Source: Zeugodacus cucurbitae | Lineage: Eukaryota > Arthropoda > Insecta > Diptera > Tephritidae | Length of the DNA stretch: 64,000 nucleotides | Assembly (NCBI RefSeq): GCF_028554725.1 | Contig: NC_071667.1 | Location: forward strand, 8,539,501-8,603,500 | Reading direction: 5' to 3' | In this document: positions 48,776 to 60,103 of the stretch, one piece after another | Position numbering within the stretch: position 1 is the stretch's first letter | Layout: the number at the start of each line of letters is the position of its first letter | Position numbers and translations under genes: made by a program | The notes under the pieces: model-generated | The model's database searches: none | What the model was told of the DNA's origin: nothing | The model's input: the letters and a program-made list of their open reading frames with translations, nothing else

Positions 48776-50334
48776 TAATAATAATAATGAATTAATAATC
48801 AACCTGAAAAGTGAACAACATATTTTTTAAACTGTCACATTAAATATCAACCCTGTTTCGGCTGTAGTATTTCTCTGCCATTAAGTCGAACCCACTTCTC
48901 AAATTTTGCCAAATTTCAGAAACCCTCAAACAAAAATAGGTCATAAAAGAAAATCGCTGCTATTATTATGAACACAACTGTTGAGTATGGTGCATATTTT
49001 TACACAAGTTTTCAGTAATTTTAAATAACTTTAGCCAAAAACTTATTAAACCGTTCGATTCATATAAAGCAAAATTTATTTATTTTGCACCTATGTATGT
49101 ATGTATGTATGTATGTAGAAGTATGTGTGTAAGCGGTTTATAATAAGGCATGCGAGAATATGTATGAATTGATTGTTTATTGTTTATTTGAGCGTTTATG
49201 TTTAAGGTGAGCAACTTCGGTCAAGGAATTGTTCTTTATTAATTTATAAGTATGTATGTAAGCATTTATGTTGCTACAGCTAGATATGTATGTGTGTACA
49301 TGCTGCTAGTATGCCTGCAGCTTGGCTGTTATTTTCACAATATAAATTTTCGACTATTTGGCGTGTAGAATTTAACGAGAACAACCTCCAAACGAGCAAC
49401 CAGCATCCTCATTGCCGCAAAGTGCCACTTTTTTATGGCGCACAACTAGCTCAACGGAGTGTAGAAGCCATTCACCTTTTAGTTAGTAGTTGCTTACAAT
49501 ATGTATTTAGCTCTGCTTGTTTTTGTGTGTGTTTGTGTTTGTATAAATCATGGCATTCACTACGCATACCGTTGTTGCTTGACTAGCACGCCGCCTATAA
49601 CTACTAGCTATCTGCTTGTAGCTACTTGGGTGCTTGGTGCTTGGCGCTGCCTCGTTGGGCCATTCACATTTCGCACACAATTTGTTGCCATTTCGCGTTC
49701 ACGTCGCAACAACAACATAAAAACTGGTTCTTCCACTCAATAATGATGATGATAAATAAATTCATGCTGTTCCACTAATCATAATGAAGTAATTTTTCGA
49801 GGGTAAAAAAAAAACAACACACGAACAGCTGTCAGTGCGCTTCACCTCACGCAAGCTGCCAGTCATGATGAGGGTACTACAACTGTGTATATGTTTGGAA
49901 ATAAAAATTTATGTTAATTCTGAGGCCTTAACTAAATCACCTTTTAGTCATTGATCTCTTGTTGCAATAAGGCTAATTTTGCGGTTTTCAACAAATTGTT
50001 TACTCATTATATTTATTGGAAAGAGAAAAAATCATTAAAAATTCAACTCATCATTTTGCTCATGAACATAGTGCCAGTCTGATGGATTGTTTAGTTTGTA
50101 GTTCGTAAATTTTGTTTAATAGTGTACACATGCATTTGTAGTATTATATTCAATTTCTTTTTATTTTTTTAATTCATATATATTTATTTATTTAAGTATG
50201 TCTGTATATACATATAAATATTAATTGTTTGCATGTGGCAGCAATAAGCAGCCGATATGCACGGATTGTTATTGTTTTTCACTTTTTTGCATATTTACGA
50301 ACGACAAGTGTGAAACCGCGCGCAAACGTGGTGT
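48776..50334. other. Intergenic, no gene seen
   Basis: TATG microsatellite at 49092-49118 and another near 49250. The frame 49290-49586 (+) has no recognised domain. Confidence 0.5.
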
Positions 50335-50896
50335 ATTCAAAAAATAACGGGAATTGTAAAATATATTATTACAAAATATAAATTGTCAACATAGAGAGGG
50401 GACTATGTTGAAGACTACACTATTAATATAGACGAACGACTAATTACACAAGTATACACGGTTTTGGATCTGGGCAACCAAAAGTGGTTTCTATGACAAT
50501 TGATGACACTGAATCCGAATCTTCATTTCGTTTTTTAAGATTGATTCTAGTTTTTGAAATAATCAAGAATTTAATTTTTAATGATTTTAGTCAAATAATA
50601 TTCATTTTATTAACTTAAAAGTAACATATCAGAAATGAAGATTGGTGGAACTTTGCCTTTTGTATTGTTTATTATCTGTTTCACGTATTAGAGTCCAACA
50701 GTAGTCGCTCATCATGCCTTCATCCCAAAATCCTTGGTATTTTCTTTCAATGTATTAACAAAAAAAAGAAAATTCCCGTTATTTTTTGAACAGACCTCGT
50801 ATTCAAAGTGACAAATGCAAATCATCGATTGGAAGAAGCGCGAGTGGGGACTAATTTGAAGACTACACAATTGATATAGACAAACGAACTCATCAT
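50335..50896. mobile_element. Mariner-like fragment pair with 18-bp inverted ends
   Basis: CAAAAAATAACGGGAATT at about 50338-50355 has its exact complement at about 50772-50789, and homology extends outward (GGTGTATT against GGTCTGTT). Two related ~50-base stretches, GGACTATGTTGAAGACTACAC (about 50399) and GGACTAATTTGAAGACTACAC (about 50847), read GDYVEDYTI and GD.FEDYTI, resembling mariner transposase C-termini (GDYFE). The best reading is debris of one or two Tc1/mariner copies. No intact gene. Confidence 0.5.
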
Positions 50897-51970
50897 TTTG
50901 CAACGACCAACTGATTGGCATGCTCAACACTCCACATACATATTTTACCTACAAATCTACAATGTGAGTATGCATGCGGTGTCTTATCAATAACTAATAA
51001 AATAAAATAAAATAAAATAATAAAATTGTTAATTTCATTACACTTGCTGTTAATTATTCACTAATAATGATAACTACCGTTAATTAGTAGTATCAATGTC
51101 AGTTTTTGACACATTTACAAATAAATGCAGAATATAAAATAAAATACCGTTAAAAGGTGGCCCTAAAATAAATAGTTATTTTCAATATGCTTTCATTAGG
51201 TTACAATAGATGTTTTATCAAGATCTATCTGTTTCAAACTAAAAAAAGTCTAAATTTCCGTTTTAAAATTTTGTGAAAACATCCTTCTAAGCTTGAAAAG
51301 TACCATCCAATCAGTTTTCGGAGCTCTGTGTTCCAACTAGGGACTTTGGGTATATAATCAGCACTAATGATGAAATGAAACGTAGTAGAGAGTCTCTACC
51401 GAATGATGGCCGAGATGCGGTGCGGCTATCTTTGCCCCCTCGTAGAGAGTCTCTTGAGACAGACAATGCAAATATTGATAACAGTAAATATAGTATGTAC
51501 TCGTACACTTAAGTGAGTTGACCGAATTATATGCTAAATATTTGGGCTATCAACTTAAACGTGTCTTGCTAAATTAAACCGACAAGTCATTCACCTTAAG
51601 CAACGACACGATTTACAGCTGAAAATTTAAATTAATTAAAGCCAATATCAAATAAAGAAGAAGAATGCTAGATAACATTAATAGGGGTCTTCACACACCA
51701 ACATACAATACAAAAATTAAAAAAAAAAATTTTATTTATTTATTTCGCAAATTTTCCTGATAACGTGTAGACTTTCTATAGACTATTGATGCCCTAATAG
51801 CTAATAACTTGTTTATAGATCGTAAATGATAATCGATAGGAACATATTATATTATATATTTGAAAACCTCGTAATATATACAACACTTATGACTGATAAA
51901 AAAATGGGACCCTCGTCACACGCTGTGAATACCCCTATTACATATTTAAGATGAACACTTAAAGAGTAGC
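50897..51970. other. Upstream region of P450 copy 1
   Basis: Contains a TAAAA run (about 50997-51020) and AT-rich DNA. The 65-codon minus frame 51311-51508 is not recognised. Proximal regulatory sites for the P450 genes are expected here but cannot be named from sequence alone. Confidence 0.45.
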
Positions 51971-52004
51971 TATAAAATGCAACTACTGACAACCAGAGAT
52001 TTTA
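51971..52004 (+). promoter_or_regulatory. TATA box and likely start site of P450 copy 1
   Basis: TATAAAA begins at 51971, 87 bases before the ATG, and an initiator-like TTTAGT lies about 30 bases further on. The spacing fits RNA polymerase II core promoters. Copy 2 has the same arrangement. Confidence 0.6.
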
Positions 52005-52057
52005 GTGATTAAGCACACAGATAAGAAAACAGTGGTTCCCAGAAGAAAGTTAAAAAT

Positions 52058-54191
52058 ATGCTTTTGTGGCTCTTAACTACCGCCTGCGCGCTAGCAGTAT
52101 ATTATATAAAATGGACTTACACTTATTGGCAGCGCAAGGGCTTTCCTTACCACGAGCCGAAGATACCCTTTGGTGTGCTCGATGCTGTACGTAGTCGTGA
52201 AGCTTCGTTGGGCACTGCCATCCACGATGTTTATCGCAGTACCAAGGATAAAGTGGTGGGCATCTACCTGATTACAAGACCCGCGTTGTTGGTGCGCGAT
52301 GCGCAATTGGCGCGAGACATATTGTCAAAGGACTTTGAAAGCTTTCACGATCGTGGCATACATGTCGATGATGAAAAGGATCCACAATCGAGGGGAGGCA
52401 TTTTCTTTCTCAAAGGGCTGGATTGGCGGAGTTTGCGCATTAAACTTGCACCATCATTTACGTCGGGAAAATTGAAAGGCATGTTTGACACGATCGAGGA
52501 AGTGGGTGACAAAATGGTGGACTATGTGAGTACGCAACTGTCCGACGAAGGAGTTAAAGAATTTGAAATGAAGCATGTGTTGGGCACGTGAGTATTTTGA
52601 GTTAAACAATTTTAACGGTATTTTAAGAATTATAAATTCATTACTAGAACTACCGTTATATTTATGTTGTAATTTGTAAAAATAAATTTTAAATTTTCAG
52701 CTATGCTATAGACATCATTGCATCGGTCATTTTCGGACTGGATGTGAATAGCTTTATTGAGCCAGATAATGAAGTGCTAAAAGTGAGTCGAAAAGTTAAC
52801 GAACCCACGTTCGGCAGCGTGGTACGTGGTACTTGTCAGTTTCTATATCCCAGGTAAGTAGGGAACAGAATTGGGTGCTTACTTTTAGTAAAAAAAATAT
52901 AGGCCAAAATCGTTATCTTAAAACTTGAGAATGTCGAAAAAATTTAACGCATTTATCATTAACATTATTATAATAATTATAAATTTTCTGCAAAACCTCG
53001 TTTTTGATATCACTTCAAATAATATTAAGTGAGATTAACATACAAGAAAATATTTTGTGATAGTGATGTGAATCAAAACTAAATTGTTATCGATAACAAA
53101 TGCTTCGAAATGTAAAATTCTTAACATATCTACGTTCCACAGCTTGGAAAAGCTCTTCATACGTTTGGGTTGGCGCGAAGAGGCGCCTAATTTGATGAGG
53201 GAAATCGTCAAACGTACCATAGAAATGCGCGAGAAACAGAATATTTCACGCAAGGATATGCTACAACTGCTCATGCAACTGCGTAACAAAGGACAAATTA
53301 GCGCCGATGACAATGATTGGTCGGCAAAGGCGACTGACAAGGGTAAGGGTTTTAATTGACTTCCGAAGTTATGGTAATAATATTTCACTCTCTTTTCATT
53401 TTTTTACAGTGGTGTCGAAACCCATGTCCATTGAAATAATTGCCACCAATTTATTTCTCTTCTATGTGGCCGGTTATGAGACGACTGCCTCCATCGCTTC
53501 CTTTACGGCCTTTGAATTGGCGCAATCACCGATTGCATTGACGAAAGCGCAGCACGATGTAAGAGCGGCGCTCGGTAAACACGATAACAAATTCACATAT
53601 GCGGCGGTGCAAGATATGAAATATCTGGATCTCTGCATAATGGGTTAGATTTAACTAAATTGCTTTGGGAAATGATTTTAAACTGTGAAACTTAATTTTT
53701 TACAGAGACCACACGTAAATACCCCGGTCTACCGATACTCAATCGTCAATGCACACGCGATTATCCGCTGCCAAATAGTGATTTGGTGATTAAGTGTGGT
53801 ACACCCATTATTATTTCGCTACTAGGTCTACATCGTGATGAAAAATATTTCCCAGATCCAATGCTTTGGGAACCCGAACGTTTTTTGTACAGTAAATATG
53901 AGCCCGCCGCTTATATACCATTCGGCGCTGGTCCTAGACACTGCATCGGTAAGTCAAGGTTCTTAAACTTGATAAAATTTATATTTTAAAATTATATTTC
54001 ACTCCACGACAGCTCAACGTTTGGGCCGCATAATCGTAAAAGTCGCTTTAGCGAAATTATTGCTCAATTTTAATATCGAGCTAAATGCCGAACGTAAAGA
54101 AATCGAAATCGCTAACTTTGGTGTACCGATTATGGCCAAAGGTGGCATAAATGTACGATTATCGAAGCGCAAAACGATGCAATGCGCATAA
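52058..54191 (+). CDS. Cyp6d4-like: CYP6D-like cytochrome P450, copy 1 (six exons, complete)
   Basis: Exons read as 52058-52587, 52701-52853, 53143-53342, 53410-53643, 53706-53948 and 54013-54191. Every intron is GT-AG and the joined length is 1539 nt (512 aa plus stop), normal for a CYP6. The product should be a microsomal haem monooxygenase anchored in the ER, as in the insect CYP3 clan that oxidises xenobiotics; no substrate can be inferred. Visible motifs: a hydrophobic N-terminal anchor (residues 1-18); helix-I AGYETTAS (315-322); K-helix ETTR (373-376); PERF (429-432); and haem loop FGAGPRHCIA with the haem-ligand cysteine at about 452. The last residue of the haem signature is Ala, not the usual Gly, which I recall as also true of Drosophila Cyp6d4 (CIAQR). 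The start is the first ATG after a TATA box. A paralogue lies 0.9 kb downstream in the same orientation. Family is sure; the D subfamily is from memory and needs an alignment. Confidence 0.93.
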
Positions 54192-54293
54192 ATCGGAGCT
54201 GGTCGGGGGATCATCAGTATTATTTACTTATTACAAATGATTGCACAAATGTACAGAAATACATATATAACTACAAACGATTCAAAAAATCTG

Positions 54294-54299
54294 AATAAA
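54294..54299 (+). terminator. Polyadenylation signal of P450 copy 1
   Basis: AATAAA lies about 100 bases after the stop codon, with a second AATAAA-like site directly following. It is the first canonical signal downstream. Confidence 0.55.
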
Positions 54300-54993
54300 T
54301 AATAAAAGAGCGAGAATGTCGGATTAATCTTTGTATTCGTCGTAATCTACAAACCATATATAATAAAATATAATTCAATTGTATAACAAATATAATGCTA
54401 AACAATTTTGCAACTGGCAATAGCAACAACATTAAAACAGATTGTAAAATATATAAACAAAATGATAAAATTAGAAAAGTTATTGATAACGACATTGAGT
54501 GTATTCACATAGGCGATAAATGTAGTAGCATAGAAAATTTTCGCAAATTTGAAGAGAATCAAAATTTATTAGCTTTCTTCTAAAGAGAAATCAGTTTTTT
54601 TTTTGGGAACGGTGTAAAAATTTTCTCAAATAATAGTGGACATGTTAGCGAGATGACCATGTTTTAACCAGATATGATTTCGCGCCCCTTCAGGGTGCCC
54701 ATTTAATATCTGATAATACCCGTTTAAGGTAGGTTTGAGTAAAATATTGGGTTTAATGCTTATTCTTTCAGCTTCTGCACTTTTCTATACATTCTTCAGC
54801 TCAGGTTTGGAATATTGTCGCACATTCGCTCACTCTAGATCTCAAGATCTCATACGTCTTCATGAACTTTCACCCCACTAAAGCTGTATTCTTCAAATGC
54901 TCCAAACTGCAATCAATACCGCAAATATGTGAATACCGCTACTCAATGTACAGACTTGCATAATATATAACTAAATATTTCCTTATCAATAGC
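54300..54993. other. Spacer between the two P450 genes
   Basis: No gene is recognised. A 62-codon frame at 54395-54583 has no family resemblance. Regulatory sites for copy 2 are expected here but none can be named beyond its TATA box. Confidence 0.5.
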
Positions 54994-55033
54994 TATAAAA
55001 GTGTTCAACAAAGCATTCAACAATTTCAGTTTC
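54994..55033 (+). promoter_or_regulatory. TATA box and initiator of P450 copy 2
   Basis: TATAAAA starts at 54994, and an insect initiator TCAGTT has its A at 55028, 34 bases downstream. This is textbook spacing and gives a 5' UTR of about 58 bases. Confidence 0.65.
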
Positions 55034-55085
55034 TACGGCGCGTTTTGAATTAGCGGTTGCAACAAAGTTTCCTTTGTAACGGAAT

Positions 55086-57508
55086 ATGTTTTTATTACTC
55101 TTAATAGCCGTTTTTACACTCTCGTTTTTTTACATTAAATGGACTTACACATATTGGCAACGCAAGGGCTTCCCCTTTGTCCAGCCGAAAATACCATTTG
55201 CGGTTTTAGATCCAGTTCTGAAGCGTGAAGCCTCATTCGGCACTGCCATTCTCGATGTTTATCGCAGCACTAAGGAGAAAGTGTTGGGCATCTATCTAAT
55301 TACAAGACCCGTTCTGTTAGTGCGTGATGCACAATTGGCGCGAGATATATTGACGAAGCATTTCGAAAGTTTTCACGATCGTGGCGTACATGTCGATGAT
55401 GAGGATGATCCGCAATTGAGTGGCGGCCTATTCTTTCTCAAAGGACAGGATTGGAAGAGTTTGCGTGTGAAAATGACACCGTTATTTACATCGGGCAAAT
55501 TGAAAGCCATGTTTGATACGGTCGAGGATGTGGGCGATCGTATGATCAACTATTTGAATGCACAAATACCCGATGTTGGTGCCAAAGAAATGGAAATGCG
55601 CCATGTAATGAGCACGTGAGTGAATAAAAGATCTAAATTTTTGCATTTCTAAAATGTACATAATATTAGTACTAGCGCAGTACAAAACTATTCAGTGTTG
55701 CATTTTGAATTTTATTTTCCTAATTGCCAGCTTTGCTATAGACATTATTGCTTCAGCGTTTCTGGGTTTAGAAGTGAATAGCTTTGTGGAACCAAATAAC
55801 GATATATTGAATATAAGTCGCAAAGTGAATGAGCCAACGTTCGGCAGTGTGGTGCGCGGTACTTGTCAAATGCTATTTCCCAGGTAAGTATTTAAACAAT
55901 TTTATTATAATACTTTTTTTTTAATTATAATTTGTTCAAATATACAATCAAAATACTTATTTTTAATGCAATCTTACAAAGTATCTTATTATCAGTGAAG
56001 AGGAATACGCTCCAGTTAAATATACAAATAACGTTATTTTAATTTTGTATTATTAACTTCAAGTAGCACAGATAAGATTTGGTTTATTATAGTTTTTTGT
56101 TTTCTGGCTCTGATAGACTTCACTCTTTCGAACAGACTTCACTTTCTCTATCACACAAATCGTTTCTTCTTTTTTTACGAATTGTTGTGATCGACTATAA
56201 AGAACATTTCTAAAAAAAGACGTTCCATCGACAGTCGGTGCTATGTAACGGTAACGCACACGGATTTTATCCGCCCAGGTACTGTCAAATCGGCAGCATG
56301 TTTTATGTCGCTACAACAATAAAAAATTAAAAAAAAAAAATGTAAATCAACTAATGAAAAAATTTTAAATATATTATTAAAAATTTAATAATTTAAAAAA
56401 AAATTAAAAATTTTTTCATTCTACTTACAATTTTCACTAAATTTGCCTTAATACCCCTACTAAAGCTTGGAAAAGCTCTTCTTACGTTTGGGTTGGCGTG
56501 AAGAAGCTCCCGAAATGATGAGAAAAATCGTTAAACGTACCATAGAAATGCGCGAGGAACAGAATATTTCACGCAAAGATATGTTACAACTGCTCATGCA
56601 ACTGCGTAACAAAGGTCAAGTCAACGACAATGATAATGATTGGTCTGCTAAAGCTGTTGACAAAAGTACGTACATAGTATATTTACTGCGCATAGCTATA
56701 TTGTATTTGACAACTCTGCATCATTTATGTAGATACAATGAAGCATATGACGATTGAAACCATTGCCTCGAATTTGATACTTTTCTATGTGGCCGGCTAT
56801 GAAACAACGGCGTCCACCATTTCGTTTACCGCCTATGAACTAGCGCAATATCCAGAAGCATTGGAAAAGGCGCAGCGCGATGTCAGAGAAGCGATTGAAA
56901 GGCATGACAATAAGTTTTCATATGAAGCCGTACAAGATATGAAATATCTGGATCTCTGCATAATGGGTTAGATTTAATTAAATTCGTTTAATGACATAAG
57001 TATTTTAAATGTATTGATTGTAGAAACTACACGCAAATACCCGGGATTGCCGATTCTCAATCGCGAATGCACGCAGGACTTTCAATTACCAGATAGCGAT
57101 TTGGTTATCAAAAGTGGCACACCCATTATTATTTCGTTATTGGGTTTGCATCGTGATGAGAAATATTTCCCGGACCCCATGCGTTGGGATCCAGAAAGAA
57201 TTTCGCAGAGAAATTACGAACCTGCCGCTTTTATGCCATTCGGTGAAGGACCTAGACATTGCATTGGTAATTCAAAAGCTTTTAGACATTTATTTGATAT
57301 GTTTTTAATAATTTAATATTTTCATATTTTCTTATTTCAAACAGCACAACGTATGGGCAGAGTTAATGCCAAAGTGGCTCTAGCAAAGCTGTTGCTCAAC
57401 TTTAATATCGAATTAAATCCAGTGCGAAAGGAAATTGAAATCGCTAACTTTGGTGTTCCGATTATGGCCAAAGGTGGCATAAATGTACGGTTATCGAAGC
57501 GAACTTGA
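55086..57508 (+). CDS. Cyp6d4-like: CYP6D-like cytochrome P450, copy 2 (six exons, complete)
   Basis: Exons are 55086-55615, 55731-55883, 56466-56665, 56733-56966, 57024-57266 and 57345-57508. They join to 1524 nt (507 aa plus stop). The first five exons match copy 1 in length exactly (530, 153, 200, 234, 243 nt), so this is a tandem duplicate; only the last exon is shorter (164 against 179 nt), lacking copy 1's extra C-terminal residues. Visible motifs: N-terminal anchor (about 1-16), AGYETTAS in helix I, ETTR (373-376), haem loop FGEGPRHCIA with Cys at about 452. The usual PERF is PERI here (429-432), while copy 1 keeps Phe. As in copy 1 the residue after Cys-Ile is Ala, created across the exon 5/6 junction. 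Intron 2 is 582 nt against 289 nt in copy 1 and carries an AT-rich tract. The frame is fully open, so the gene looks functional. The subfamily call is from memory. Confidence 0.93.
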
Positions 57509-57554
57509 GATTTGTTTATGGTTTAACATAATTAATTTTGTATTTGAATATATA

Positions 57555-57560
57555 AATAAA
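57555..57560 (+). terminator. Polyadenylation signal of P450 copy 2
   Basis: AATAAA about 50 bases after the stop codon. Confidence 0.55.
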
Positions 57561-58575
57561 ATTAATACATATGATAATATGATAAAATTATGTGCTGTTG
57601 TTGTTTTGTGACACCCCCACAAGTGTGTGATTGAGATGAAATATATTTGCGGCTAATTTAGCGATGTCAATGTGAATGCAGGCTGTTATGGATTTCGTAA
57701 AGAAAAAGTTTTTGCTAAAATTTACAAAATCCATTAGCTTTTATCATAATCTGCAATATTTTTATTGAAAACTCACATATTTGTAATATTAACTTAATAA
57801 TGAACGCATAAATTCATTGATTTCACAATGTTTTCAATTTTGAAATTCTATCAGACCCATCACCTCTGGACAAATAACTTCACAAATGCAGCAAATACGC
57901 TAATTTTGTAAATATATAAGTTTAAACATGTTAAAAATGAACTAACATTGCTTATTGATAAGAAAACATTAAAATAAAAAAATACTACATATATTTGAAC
58001 GTAGGTATATTACAAATCATTATTTATATGCAATGCGTCTCTGGTATTTATTCACTTATCAAAAGCGTTCGTAATCTCCAATACACGCCTATTGTTGGTA
58101 TTTTGTAACGTGCACACATATGTTCCTAACATTTTAAACACATAATCATTGTCTTTATAAATATATATTTTTGTATAAAAATAATTTAAATTGTATTGTA
58201 CCAGAATGAAACTGCTATTGCTGGAACTTTAAAAGTCGATAAATATAAGTTGGTTAATCGACAAAAAAACAGCTGTTAAATATTCGAAAACAAATCTGCA
58301 ACACTAATATGAATATTTTGTCTAATCGTATATATTTATGTACATATATGCTAATTGGAAATTCTTAACTCATATTTTACTTCTTGAATTTCGCCTATCT
58401 TTACCCGATTTAAGTAATTGGAACGCATACTTAAAACTAAAATTGAACCGGCATAACGCCAGCGAGTTTGTCAAATGTCTAAGAAAAGTATCTTTTAATA
58501 TTCCATATCTTTAGAAAACAACTGGATCGATATAAATAAATAACATAAGAAACGTTATATTTAAGTTGCACTTAC
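57561..58575. other. Intergenic, no gene seen
   Basis: AT-rich single-copy-looking DNA. No frame of note and no repeat family recognised. Confidence 0.5.
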
Positions 58576-58730
58576 CTTATCACAAAGATTGTTCAATTTA
58601 TTGCAACGATTTTCCACGCTTTTGCAAACGCACTCAATACTAACACAAACACTTTTTCCGCTGCGACGACGACGACTTCGTTGACTTTACCGGCGCTCTT
58701 ACGTGTGCTAAAGCGAGATGACTGGTTGTA
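58576..58730 (-). other. Possible non-coding first exon with splice donor (minus strand)
   Basis: Read on the minus strand, a moderately GC-rich, CGTCGTCGT-containing stretch ends in ATAAG|GTAAGTG, a near-perfect donor whose intron would begin at 58575 and run left. It contains no long open frame, so it would be 5' UTR. The acceptor must lie to the left, past the two plus-strand P450 genes. Right of it (58650-59280) the DNA is CpG-richer than its surroundings, as expected of a promoter. This is inference from one splice site and composition only. Confidence 0.3.
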
Positions 58731-60103
58731 TTTGCATTTGTTTGTTTTTATTTTCATAAGCTTACAATAGAACCGTCAAAATAGTTCTGAAGCAAAATAT
58801 ATGCATTTAATAATGATTTTTCCAATTCATCTAATGGTATACATGTTTTTGGACTATTTTCTGATTATATTTATCACTGAAACGAAAAATATTCGCGCTA
58901 AACAAAGTCAAATGCGGACGATATGGTTAAAATCGTGAGAAATCCAATTGCAATTGGCAGCAAAGAGCGACGTCGACACCGACAGCGACGCGACGACGGA
59001 TACACAGACGGCCTTTGCGACTATGACGATGAAGACGGAGCACCAAATGAGTGTACTTTTTCACAACACGTTTATGGTGTCAAATCTTATAAACTGCATT
59101 TGCACTGGTTCTTATTGTTAAGTTTCTATTGATTTTGTTTGGTTTGCGAGTATTTTACGCGCACAAATAGGCAAAATTTCACCAGAAAGTCGCTATTTTC
59201 GCGGACGCAACGAAACGAGACGACGTCGATAGGAAAGTTCGGCCAGAGCTGCCAAATTTCTTTACACATGTAAAACTAACACGCCAACCAATTTTGACCG
59301 CGAATTTCAAAGTAATCGATAACAAGAATGTATCGATCTGATTAGAAGGATGTAAACAAGTGCGTTTGTATATAACCGAAATATCATTTCATTTAGAATT
59401 TTTAATATAAAAAAACCAATCTTAATTGCTGACTTAATAAGACTAAAAGTTATTTTGACAAAAAACACATTGTAAGAACTTCGATATATTTTGCATTGTG
59501 CATATTTGCACTATGGTGAAATTGTAATTCGATTTGGTGAACTGTTACAATAGTAAACAAGAATAAAAATCAATTTGGTACATGAATTCCATAACTATTA
59601 GCTAATTAGGTAGCAATTCAATGTTTGTCAATTAATTTGATTTTATTATTTTTATTAAAAAATGAATTCAAAATCTAGTTTGTACATTTATTTTTCATTT
59701 ATATAAATCAACCCTGTAATATATTGAAAGAGAAGATGGACAAAAGAAAATGTTAAAACTGATGTGGAGGTAAAAGAAAATTTTTGTAGACACTGTCAAG
59801 GGGATCTAGAAAAAGGAAAATTTTTACAGGTATAAAGATAAGAAAGAAAAGTAAAGACGAATTAGCTAACACAATTTTACTGAAAATAGATAAAATAAAC
59901 GTGCGAGTGGGTTTTTAGGATTGTTTGAAGACTTCAATCCGAGCCCTTTGATCGCTCGCAGAACTTCGTTGCATCTCGGTTATCAATTAAAGCACTCGTC
60001 ATTTACGGGGTGCTGCGTATAAAAATTACTAATATTAAACAATAATTGAAAGTTAAGTGATTAACACCAAATAAAGACAGGTGTACTAAAGTCAGGTGCA
60101 AAA
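58731..60103. other. Intergenic and promoter DNA before the DnaJ gene
   Basis: CpG-richer to about 59280, then AT-rich. ATCGATAA-type (DRE-like) sequences occur near 59314 and 59334. The 69-codon Arg/Asp-rich frame at 58923-59132 has no recognisable relatives. The DnaJ 5' UTR must lie near 59900-60103, but its start site is not resolved. Confidence 0.35.

Noticed and set aside
58923..59132. 69-codon Arg/Asp-rich plus frame before the DnaJ gene
   Set aside because: Lies in the CpG-richer promoter-like stretch; CGACG-rich DNA gives such residues; no relatives known to me.
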